A DNA stretch of 64,000 nucleotides from Lineus longissimus (taxonomy: Eukaryota; Nemertea; Pilidiophora; Heteronemertea; Lineidae). The position numbers and the translations under genes were made by a program. The first letter of the stretch is position 1, and every line of letters starts with the position of its first letter. The stretch lies in NCBI RefSeq assembly GCF_910592395.1, contig NC_088316.1, forward strand, positions 1,798,001 through 1,862,000. Reading direction: 5' to 3'. The notes under the pieces are model-generated. The model searched no databases. It was given only the letters and a program-made list of their open reading frames with translations, and had not been told where the DNA came from. Below are positions 1 to 12,400 of this stretch, one piece after another.

Positions 1-482
1 AATGATGAGTCGACAGTGACCACGCTGAGCTGGGTGCCATCGTTAAACTGGACCAGGACCTCTCCGTTGGAATACTGGGACGCCCATCCGATTCCCTGCA
101 CGAACACATTACGCAGGATACCAGGACGCGGCGATGTTTTCACGGGCTGTCTTGAAACTTTGGATTCGAGGTCCGGGATGATGTTTTCCTGGTCGAGGAT
201 CCTCTGTTTCTTCTCAGCAGCTGCATTCATGGCTTTGATGTGTGCGATATCGTCAGAAGGGCTTGAAGGCGCTGACATCTGGTTGATATGTTTCACTTTA
301 GGTGGCGACACGCTATTTGGGAGGTCGTCTTCATGGACTTTGATGACTGGTTTCGGCGATGTCATGATTGGCTTGCCGCCCTTCTTAGGCCCACGTCCGA
401 TCAACAGCGGGAAGCAGGGTTGCCCTGGCCGAGTATCAAGACTTGACACACAGGATTCAAGCTCCAAGCAATGGTCATGGCA
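1..482 (-). CDS. PLK4: PLK4 polo box 3 exon (partial)
   Basis: The exon opens [10 protein letters not shown], continues through a Pro/Ser/Lys-rich spacer ([14 protein letters not shown]...) and enters polo box 3 ([19 protein letters not shown], then [12 protein letters not shown]). It is still open at base 1. In known PLK4 this domain binds STIL/Ana2 and relieves autoinhibition. The spacer has the FPLLIGR-like motif found at the same place in vertebrate PLK4. Confidence 0.92.
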
Positions 483-3400
483 CTAAAAAGACAAAAGGGA
501 AACAAACATAAGACATTGTAGAAAAGCACAGCAGTGGGGGAAATGTTTTTATTTTGTTACATTTGCTCCTTATTTGATGCACTGGAGCAGACTAATCATC
601 ATACTTTTTTTACAAAACATGTCTGAACAGAATACTTGGATGAAACACGCCTGGCTGCACAGGACAATTACCTCAACAGCACAAAGATGGAATTTGAAAG
701 GAAACTCTTCAGGTTGACTTGAGGATCGTGTAACGTTAACATTTGATTGTAAGACCTTGGGCCCAGTGGCCACACTCTGGGAAGCCAGTGTCACAACAAG
801 GGAGTAATCTCAAGGGTAAACAAGTGAGGGGAAGAAAGCAGGGGCAATATTGGGGAAGTTGAGAGGACAAAACAGACAGAGTCCCATAAAAATTCTTTCA
901 TGTCTTCTTAGAGTCCAATAAAGATCCAAAACAATCTTTTCATTTTTAACCCAATAAAATCTTTTCATTTTTAAGAAAGGACACTGGCATCCTGGTTGTG
1001 TGTGTTTATGGCACTGGAAACTTTGATCGGACATTCCCCTTTAATTTTCTAAGGTATTTACTTTTTCAGATGATTTTGATTCACACCTGTTGGTGTGAGA
1101 AATGTCCAAATACAACAAAATACTAATCATCTCAAAAGATGTATTAGAACACTTTTTAGCGGGACTCTAAACTAAACAGGACAGGTTCCAAACCAATGGA
1201 GGGAAAATTCCTTAACATAACCACACAAAGGGTATCACAGAAAACGACATCATGTTTTTCCCGCAAATGTGTGTTTTTTCCAAAAGATAAACATCGGGCC
1301 CAAGGTTGCGGGAAGGCGGGAAACTGCCCTTACAAGTCAACCAGAAAGGAATTCGGTCAATATTTGAGAACAAATTTTGAAGCCGTTCTGTCTAAGTTTA
1401 AGTCTAAGAACACAAGAGTTGCACATCTCGTAACTTTGACAATATCTATGATGACCTTTTGGAGAAAAAGTTGCGAAAAACAAAATAAGCTTAAGAAATC
1501 AAATTACCTGTTCGACGTATTCCAAAAGTTCTTGGGATTCTGGCGAAAGATGCTGCGTGCTGCCGTTATTCTGTAAAGTCAGCGTGGTACCATCCTTCTG
1601 GATCATTTTCGTCTCCTCATTCATCCGCTTGAACTTAGCGCCGTCGTGGAACGCCACTTCGAAGTCGGCGTTGGGCGTGTTCTCCATCAACATGCACTTT
1701 GCACGCTCCGTGTAGACGGTGACTTTCGGTGTGCTGGATCGCACCAAGTTGACGAATCGGTGGGCGTATTGATACTTCTTCCAGTATTTCTCGGGGAGGG
1801 TATCATAGGTGAATTCGAGTGTGCTATTGGCCTGGTCCTTTGACGCTTTCTTGCTTTTGGTTTTCGGTTGGAAGATGGAGATCTAGAAGAACAAAACAAT
1901 GGATCGGTTAGAACTATTTCCGGGATTTTTCAAACTTCCAATCCTGGTCTCATTTTCCCTATCAACAGTTTGGCAGGTTCAATTCCCTTGGGCACAGTTA
2001 CAGCACCTTGGAGAAAAACTCTTTGAAGTTGCCCGCATAGCCAGCCAAATTAGCACCAAAACATTTCACTTCAAAAATCTAACTTTAGCACATTCAAGAA
2101 TACATTTGCCAACACCTTTCCAATTTGCTTGGAAATGTTGGTGCTGATTTTTTTTGTATGTGCTAATGGTAATGCTCGGAGGTTGTATTCAGTGTAAGAT
2201 TAATGTAAAACACTGTGGTTGGCAATTAGCACCTAGAAGCAGGGGTCTTACCCCATGCCCTAGTAATGGCAGCATTCTTAGCCCAATATTCTAAAAGCCC
2301 ATTGTGATGGATTCAAACTTTCTAAGCACCTATTGTTTAGCAGACCACCAACTGCAAACACCATAATCATTTTGAGGTTTGATGCTAAAACAGTTTAGCA
2401 GTTGAGTGGTTTTGAAAAGATTGGGCAGAACATGGATTGAATGTCCCAAAAAAGAATTTGTAAAAAGTTGGGAAAATAAGTTTTACAGAAATGCAGGAAA
2501 GCTTATGGGAAGTTGGTGCAGATGCAGTCTAAATCTTACAATTTGAGTCAAAAGTTTGATTTCCAACATGTCCAAGTAGAATATGACTGACCGGCCACTG
2601 CCCCCCTAAAACACCTGGCACTCAGCAACAGTGATTATGGCTGAATCAACAACCAACCACAAGCACATACAAATTCATTAGCAGGGTGCTGTACCATAGA
2701 GAAGTCAGATTTGGGGACAGGTCAACAAAATGCCAACCAAACTTGGCAAAAATCACTAAATAAACACTATGACACATTCAGTAGGAGTATTGTTCAGCAC
2801 AGCTTGGCATTGAAAACCTAAAACCAACATCCTAAACTACAACCCTGCACAAGTTAAGGAGATATAATTTTGAATTCATGTCCTTACCTTGTCGCCATCT
2901 GGAGTGATCCGCACGATTTCTTTGATTTTTTCCTGGGAGCTTTTCGTGTCGAGAAATTCAAGGCAAACCTCACCGTCTTCTAAGATGTAGACCTACAAAG
3001 ACAAACGCAAGAAACCGATTAAAATTTTGAATAAAACAATCAAATATCTTGCCAAAGTTAACAATTGTAATAAAGACTTTTTTCTTCAACAATACGCTTT
3101 TTTTTTAAATTTTTGTTTCAATCATTATGAAAACTCACCAAAGCAATTCTCGTCTTCTGGTTGACCGGTCGGAGTCTTGCCGAGCTCAACTTGGGGACGA
3201 CGTCAATCAGCTTCTTACTCTCGACAATCTTTTCCTGCGAGCTGTGAACACTCTTGTTCATACTAAGCGAGCTCTTGTTGATGCTATGCTCATGACGACT
3301 GTGGTGACTTGATGCCGTCGAGACGTTTCCGATGCTCTTGTCACTCTGTAACCGTTCCCGACTCAGGTTACGGCTGAGTAAATTGTCTGAATCACTGCGG

Positions 3401-6400
3401 CTTAGACGACTAGAGTTCGTATTGGTGTTACTGTCATGGCTGCTCTCACGGAAATGATATGAACCAGCGCTAGGTTTCCTGTCGGAGTGACAACTATGGC
3501 GTGCGCGATCTTGTCGTGATAACCGCGACCTCTGTCCTTCTGAGTGTGATGAAAACAAACGTCCTTCTTCGCTTGCCGTGCGCGATGTGTGCAAACTTGC
3601 CGACCGTTGGCAACTGCACGCACTATGAGAACGTCCCTTGAATGGATGTGATAGATTATCACAGCTACTCTTATGCCCATCTTCGTAGGAAGCAGGATTG
3701 AAATCCTTCAACACCCAATCGTTTTGACTGTTTACTCGGCTGCGCTTGTGGTACAAGTCTCGTTCGTCCAGTGTCCGACTCGAATGTGAGCGATTGATGC
3801 TGTGTTTTCTCGTGCAATGTTGGCTGTGGTTGTGACTTAGACCGGACGTTGAGCATTCCATACCGGAACCGACTCCTGACCGGAAGACTGAGGATCCTGA
3901 TGACGTATGTCGGCTACCGTGGCGACTGTGTTGGGATGAAACAGACTGGTCCATACTGAAAGATAAGCGAAAAAACATAAGTTTCAAAACCAAAGACTCT
4001 TGCCGCGACAACTTTCAACCTTCCTATATTTAGCACAGCAAATTTCATCTTCCTAAAATAAAATTCCTAAAATAAGTTATGGAAAGTTAAGGTGGGAGCA
4101 CCTGCAGATGTCAGTGGCCAGAATATCGAAACGCCCGAGGGCATCAATGTCGTTACATCACTAGGATAGTGGAATGTCCAATGTTAGCATGACTGACATC
4201 TGACCCCAGAAACAGCAACAGGTCCCGTCTAAAATTACAACACGCAACAATCCCGGCTTCGCAACCATAAGTCACAGCGTGCGAGAGCGGCCATCGCCAA
4301 CGAACACTGCAGTTATAATTGGCTCTTCAAACAGAAAACATTACGCAATCGTAATATGGAGTTTGCAACGATCGCATGGTGACTGTAATAGATCACGAAC
4401 CTGAGATTCCGCGACGTATCAAACCACGGAATCGTCGAGTGCTATTTCGGTCAAATCTAAAGTGTTGGTACTTAATTTAGAGTTATTTATGCTCAAGGGT
4501 GAGATGTTGTTGGGCTCATCTTCACATTACAAGTGCACTTCATTGAATAAAATCAAATGTTGCATTGAAGATGGGACACAGAGGCCACTAAAGTGCAACC
4601 AGGTCCCTATCACACTTTTGAGGCTGCGTCCATTTTTGAAGAAAACCACAAAAGTAACAAGCAGTTATCCAACATTTATTAGCACAGCCATTCATCCGAA
4701 ATTAAAATTCGGACCATCGAGTTTCTTTAACTGGATGATATATTCGACACCTGTTTGCACAGAGTTCGAAATTAGAAAGGATAATTTGAGACATTTGAAG
4801 ATTGGCCAAGATTTGAAATAGAAATAAGTCTGGTCAGTCTTTTGACTTAGGACCGTTGCCACTCACTTAGTAATCCTAGCTAAAGGAACCAACAGGTGCC
4901 ATAAATGGCCAAATTGAGCCATGCACACAATCACACTCAAAATCCATGGTTAAATCTATGTTAATGCACAATAGGCACCATAAAGCAGTGGTGGACATGG
5001 CTCAGTCATGGTTGAGACTGTCCTGTATTTATGCCAGAGTGGGAATTTTTTAAACCAAAGTCAAAATCTATGCATCAGATTCTGAAAGATCTTGGTATAG
5101 AAAATAACACTGTTCAGAAAATGCCTTTTTAGGTGGATGATTCAGCACTTGTGCACTTGTCTATGGGCAGTCTTTGCTGCGGTGAAAGGGTGCTTGTGGA
5201 ACAAATAGGGGATGTGTGGTGACATTGTGCCAGACACAATTGGGTGGTGGGGCAACCAAGGACCAAGACACATACCGGTTTTTGAAATGGATTGGGCGGA
5301 CAGTACAACAAATCACGTCCTGCCATGACCTATGCTAGGGTGATCTAATTTCACCAAGGTCAGATGTCCCAGTTTAAAAAAAGCAATGCTAGTGTTGTTG
5401 GTTCTTACCTGTCCCTAACTGGTGGCGATTGTGAGTAGCGTCTTCTTGATACTGGACGGTCTTCGCTGCTGCATGAGTGGCTCGAGACTTGTTTAGATTC
5501 TTTAACGGGAGCCAAGTCATTCTCCGCTGTTTTCTGCGGCCTGATTCGGCTATTGCGGCTAGCGATAGTCGCCATCGTATCGTGACCGCTATCGACGGAC
5601 TCATCGCGTAATTTCTGAAAAATAAAACCGAAATTGAATACTTGCTTTACGATGTGTCGGTAAACACTTGCGGATAATAACAATATTTGGTCATGTCGGG
5701 ATGCAACCAAGTCGAACAACCGTGTGAGTAGGTCACTACTTCTCATCTTAAACCAACACTCGGAGTCAACCCAAGACTCTTCAAAAGAACGACACGATAT
5801 TCAATTGGAGATCAGGTGGCAAGTGCACCAAGAACGTGCAAATCTTTCTCATATTGCGTTTGAAGATGTTTTTCCTGACTCACCTGTGGGTACGTGTTAT
5901 GGTTGTTATCTTTCTTGGACATGAATGGATGTTCCATCACGGCTGGAATGACAAAGTATAGAAACACATCAAGTAAGATGTCATGATTATAGACAGTTGA
6001 TACCTGGACTGATCTACTGGAGTACTGAAATTTGAATTAGGTCAAAATTGCAAAGAGTTAATCTGTTGGGGTCTGTGAAGAAAGCTTGCAAACTTTTTGA
6101 AAGATCACGATGAGTTTTCCACTCCATATTGTCCCTTGTTGATGACAGCACAAATGAGACGATTATTCCTTAATTGAAAACAGCTTTTTTGTTAATGGGC
6201 GCCAATCATGATGAAAAGCAACTCTCTGCTCGGCACAAAGCCTCAAGTGGAGGGGAAGTTGGCGCTATCATCTGAATTGAAAAATAAGGAGTCTGACCGC
6301 TCTGACCACACACGGGATGAGATCTAGCAATTAGGGCGAGCTACAGGTGAAATGTTAAGGGAGGTTGCACAGTTTCTTGCGCAGGAATTACAACAATATT

Positions 6401-9400
6401 GCGTAAGCCTGAATTGTTATCTTGTTGAACAATCGGAGGAATGTTTGGATAATCTCAAACTTGAACGTCTCGATAGTCGTCCAGATGCAAGATTGCGTAA
6501 TTGCGACCATTGTCGCCCATAAAACATCACCAATGACATTATCATTGAGAGGGAAGTAATAGTCTCGGTAACAACAAGTTGCGCACCTAGTTGCTACGTC
6601 GAGATGACATCATCGCAAGTCATCCTTACGCATGAATTTGATTTCAAGCACCTGACGAACTAAAATCTCTTTATCAAATTCAAAGTTACTGGTCGTTTTG
6701 GCTATCGTCTGTAGGGGGCCCTGAGACCCCGGAAGAAATCTGTCAATGTGAAAGACAAAACTTTTGATTTAACCTTTTGAACATTCAATCAATTGCTTTC
6801 TTTACAGGTTCTAAAATAGAATCTTAGGTCTAGATTTTTTTACGACCTCGTTTTTTTACCAATTAAGGAATAGAAATCCTTGTCTGTACGTGGCCAACAG
6901 GTTTTACTCAACCCTAAACGATTCTTCTGTAATCAGGTTCACGTACATGATATCTTCATCAATGCTACACTGAACCCCACTGAATGGAAAACAATCTAGG
7001 ATGTATCCAAATCGCACAAAACCTGTGTAATTTTAGCCTAAATTCTCACGCCAGTCACAATGACAAGCACGGTCCCACCTGCTCCCCACGACACCACGGG
7101 AGAGTAAATCACGAAATATCGCACCGAATCACACAAGACAAACGCCAAGAGGAATCGACCAAGTAAAGTGTAACTATTTGAATAGGGATCGCATTCACGG
7201 ATCATGGTTCAAATTACCCGTGTAATATTTGAGACGTTTCCGTGCATCTTATTCAGAATGGAACTGAGATGTTTGGAATCGCAGATTTGCTGAGGCCATC
7301 TGGGTCGGCTAATTTGGTGAGGCGATCCTAAGTAAACCCAGCTGGTTTTTGTATCATTCGCCGCATCTTTACTTTCATGAACTGGTCGGATTGCGGAAGT
7401 AGACACCCAAAGGCTCGAGACTTGTAAAATAAACCAATGACAAACTCAAGTTTATGATACTTTTATATCAAGTTTAAGGACCCCTCATCTTCAGCAGTCA
7501 AACCGGAGGAAAATCACCAAGCATAAAATTCAACTGACCCCAATAAAAGGGTCAGTTTATCTGACGATTTATCTATTTAACTATTTTCGATTCAAGTTTG
7601 ATATTTTGGGAAATTATTTTTGGAAAAATTCCTCGTGATATTTTACCAGGTCACGTTTAGCCACTTTATCTTTTGTTGAAATTGGAGATATTTAGGAGAA
7701 ATCTGATATCGAAAAATTAGGGGCTAAATTTGGTTTCGCGTGTTGTGCTATTTCAGAGACTATTACAGCCCAGATGTGCTCTCATGGGGAGAGGGGACAG
7801 TGGACTAGCCACCGGGTCAAGCTGGTGAGACCCATATTGTCCAGGGGTGGAGAGGTGACCCTTCTGGACCGCATGAGGGTCATCTGGTGGTTGACATGAT
7901 ACGATAACATAATACTTTGATGATAATGGGTGACCACGTTATGGTAATGACGTGAATAATGATGAAACTTCGGCAGAGACAGGTGCTCCCAGTTCCAGTA
8001 ACGGATAAACTCGAACAAAACAGATCGAGAGCCAAAACGGTTGAAATCTGCAAAGATTATCTAAATTCTTTATAACGGATAGAATCTTCTTCACAACAAT
8101 TCTAATTTATTGCTTATCTTAGGTGCACCCACACACTTATTTAAACTAATAATAAAGATGCGCAATAACAAACTTATTTGTGGGGGCCCAACTCAACCGT
8201 TTTCTGTCAGTTTTGTATCAGTATCAAGCGCACGTGAGGATTTTTATGATTGAGGAATTCACCAAACATGAGAAATGAAAATCTGAGATTTTCCCACCGA
8301 ATTGAACAGATAGGAACCCACCCCCACAAGATTCTTCCTTTTATTCGCCAAGAACACAATGACAATGCCAAAGCAAAGACAGTAACAGGTACCAACAGGT
8401 TCAAAACAACATCACCTGACGCCTGGACTTTATTTGTGGTTAACCGCAAAGTTACATTTTTGTTTGAAAAAAGACAAGGAAATAGGAAATTGAATGGACT
8501 GAGGTCTTCCTGGGGCTGGTGCCCCACTAATGTAAGTGAGTGGGCGCATGCTTAACCGCAAAGTTACATTTTTGATTTTGAAAAAAACAAGGAACCGGCA
8601 AATTAAACGTATCATCTTTTATCATTTGAATGGGCTGACTAGATATTATTCGAGGGGCTGATGTCCCAGTATTGTAAGTGAGTGGGCGCTGGCTTTCAAA
8701 AGGATAACAATCGATGGAAAATCCTTTCAAGCGTATTCAAAATTCTTGAAATATTTGGCAAGTGAACGCCAAAATCTCACTTCCTTGTTGAGATGTGGAA
8801 ACGTTTTGGCCAATATGGGGGTTGTTGCTGCCGTACAGGGACTGTCACCATGTCACCAGGACTGAAGTGGCAATGTGTCCCCATCGCACAATGGGGTATT
8901 GAGTCAGGAATGAGACCCTCATCAAGTTGTCAAACTGATCACGCAGGGACAGCAGACAGTAGCCCCAGGCAAAATAATGTAATGCTTGCGTGAAATTACT
9001 TATGGAGGACCCTGGACAGATACTTAGACGACATGAGCAGTCGCTGACCCCTGACCTGATGTACCCAAATTTCAAATCAGTCCTAACGAGAAAACTCCCA
9101 ACAGTTTTAAAATTCAAATGTGATAATTTCAAAATAATGACAATTTAGATCTCCCACTATTTCGAATGAATTGTGCAAAAACTTCAGTGAGATAATCTCA
9201 CGGAAGTTTTATCCGCAGGATTTACTATACTTATAAACTATCACAACTTCTTAAAATCTTAGAATAAAAAAAAATCTCAGTGTTTCTGGGTCTGAAGCTT
9301 AACCTAAGAAGGATTGCAGAATCCGAGGTTTCATTTTGTTTCTACCAGCTTGTCCCAGCTCGCCCCAAACTTAGGGCAGGCCAGGATTAACCAATGCCTG

Positions 9401-12400
9401 GGAACTCTACATTCACCGGGACCACAATTCCTTAGAAAACGCTGAAAGCTTCTTATTTGTGCTCACATGCCAACCTTTCAAGTTCTGGTCCAGTGGACAT
9501 TCTCTTAAGACTGAGGACAATACCCCATAGCTGCGGGCCATGTAAGGTGCATTTGGTACATCCAATCTTGATAAGAAAAATGGAAAATCTAGGACCTGCT
9601 TTGCTCTGTTTTCTTTTCACAAGAGAGACACCCAGTCATAATTTCTCTGTCAGGTGCTTTCTTTGGAATAACAAGAATTCTATAAAACTGAAATATGTGG
9701 CCAGTTTCATTTTCTGGCCGAAGGGTTCAAATAAAAACAGTTTGTGGACCACTTGCAGCATGTCTGACCAGTGACTAGGTTTTTTTTGCAACTAAATACA
9801 AAGACTATGAAACTGTTACTCACCGACTAAACTCAATCTTTCCTTAGGGTTCTTCTTCAATAAGTTAGCAATCAGGTGAACGGCATCTGGAGACATGGTT
9901 GAAGGGATGTCGTAACTTGCCGATATGACTTTTGTGAGCGTGCTCTTGACGGCATGGGTATCGAATGGTGGTTTCCCGACTAAAAATGTGTACAGCATGC
10001 ATCCTAAGGACCAGACGTCAGCTTCTAAACCATGGGCGTTTCTGAGTGCAATTTCCCTGCGGGAGACAAAAAATATTCAAAATTAAATTCAAAGAGAAAA
10101 CCTTCATTTGACATTTTGTTTCCCTGAAAGATTTTTTACTCATTACACAAAAATGTGGAGAATTGTAGCCTAAATCTTGCAACCTTTTTGTTAGTTCCCA
10201 CTAACTGGGGGAAATCTCTCAGCTTGTCTACAGTTTAGGCTGGTGTGCAAATATCCTGGGGGCGGTGGACACAATGACTGGATCCTGTGTCTCTCACCCT
10301 GCACTCACACACCAGGCTTGAACAACACGTTCTCACATACTGTGTGTCACAAAAAAAGATTCACAAAAACTTACGGTGAGATATAATTTGGTGTTCCACA
10401 CATTGTGAAATGTTGCTCATCTGGGACTTCTAATTGTGTTGCCAAACCAAAATCAGCAATTTTCTGCAAGAAAAAATAACATTTTATTAAAAATTGAATG
10501 AATTTTTTCATAATAGTGCAATCGCCAATACTTTTTCAATCCATTTCATGTTTGTCCTTCCAATTCATACAAATCATTTTTTTATGTTTGATTTGTTTTG
10601 ATTTTGATTCATTTTGCTTTCGTTGATTTCCACTGTACAGATTGTACACACTTATCCAATCAATGCACACTTCTCTCTACAGAGGCACATTCACACCCTT
10701 TTCAACCTAATTGCATTTTCCCTGGGCAAAAATTACTTTGTTTGGATTAAATTTAGCACTTGTTATCATTTCTATAGGTCCTTACAAAGCTGTACTAGCC
10801 CCCCTCAGCATCCCATTGTACCAGAAAAAATAAAGCCCAGATATAATTACTATTGCCACAATACCTGAATAGATTTAAATTGTGTGCTAATTACTTTCCA
10901 TTGACTTTGTAAGGCGGTCATGATTGCGTTTTGGCAAGGTGTGTATTGAGGCAAACTGGACCTTCTCTACACATGCTGTGTACCTGTCTACGTTTGACCA
11001 CAATGTCGCACCTTAGCATGCACAGACTTTAAAGTAATTATACACCAATTATACCCATGAGAAACTTAATGACACTAATTGAAAACAAAGGTGAGAGGTT
11101 AAGGTAATTTGATACGGGAATCAGGAATCCAACTCCAAATGGATACAAATGTATTACAGTTGCACAAGTACTAGTTTCCCCTATGTCCAGCTTCCAAAGA
11201 TTTGCTATCGCGCACTCACTGAAGTCCAAACAGTGTTGAAAACAACAACGAATTTTCGTAAAGAATTTTTTTACTCGTGGTGGGAAAAATACACATTTAC
11301 AATTCAGACCACCAAAAGTCAAGTGTTTTTCCAAGACATCCATGGTCATACACACACAAGTTTCAAAATTTGTGATAAGGAATTGTTCACGGAACAAGGC
11401 AACATATTTGCAGAAAACCAGGCCATTTTACTGTGTTTGTCTTACGGAATCAGGTCCCCACACAATAGATTGGCAAATTTACTTGAACTGCACATAAACA
11501 GGTGAATCCAAGATAATCTTTTCAAAGCACTTACAACGTTTTCCAAAAGAGGCAAATGGTCTTTATATGATGAAATTTTTCTATTATATTCTGGCCACCA
11601 GACACATATCCCTGGCAAGGCTTAACCCCCATAATTAATTAGCCCCATTCTTAAAATGGTACTTATAGATTTTCACCCAGGACTAAGCAGAATTTTGAAA
11701 GGAGTCTTGCTGGTGAGCTGAAAAGGCATTGTCCATGAGCACCTTGACTGCGAGTTACCCATTTTCAGTTGAGCATGTGGATAAGGCACAAAGTCCAGTG
11801 CAGAAGAGGGTCAGACCATGAAGCTAACATAGTCAAACCCACAACAAGAGATAAAATGATAAATGTAGACTTACAATTTCGTTGTCTTTTGTGAGGAGGA
11901 GGTTGGCAAGAGTGAGATCACGATGTAAGATTCTGTGCGAGTGGAGATAGAGCATCCCCTGAACGATCTGGTTGAGGAAGTGACGCGCCTTGTCTTCTGA
12001 AAACGTCGTCTTGTACGTCTTCAAGTATCGGTAGAGCTCTCCGTTGTGGCAAAGCTCCAGGACAAGATAGACGTAATTGGCATCTTCGAAGTAGCTGTAC
12101 AACTGAAGTAAACAAAAACAAAAACATAAATTTTCACACGACAACATTTAAACACTTGTTTGTAAAATCTGAATGGATAAGAATCATTTCGAACTTTGAA
12201 CGGTTTTTTCTCAGATACGTACCTCCAAGATGGACGGGTGTTTTAATCTGGAGTGAATTTCCACTTCCTTCTTTACTCTTTCGACCATGTTTGCTGCTCG
12301 CATCAACTTCTTGTCGATCTGAAACCAGACATTAAACCGTTTAAACGAGACTATAAAATATTTTGTAACAAGTTTATAGCTGAACAGTAAAGTCAGTATC

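Larger units (their letters stand above)
483..5408 (-). other. PLK4 3'-half introns (483-1507, 1883-2887, 3956-5408)
   Basis: Three introns of about 1.0, 1.0 and 1.45 kb. They are AT-rich with frequent stops. I see no second gene, RNA gene or clear repeat in them. The open stretch at 4462-4821 (+) has no recognisable protein character. Confidence 0.6.

Noticed and set aside
16-486. Plus-strand open frame of 156 codons
   Set aside because: Exactly opposite the PLK4 polo-box exon; the minus strand carries the conserved protein.
11038-11505. Overlapping ~119-codon frames on both strands in a PLK4 intron
   Set aside because: Flanking kinase exons join in phase without it and neither translation resembles a known protein.
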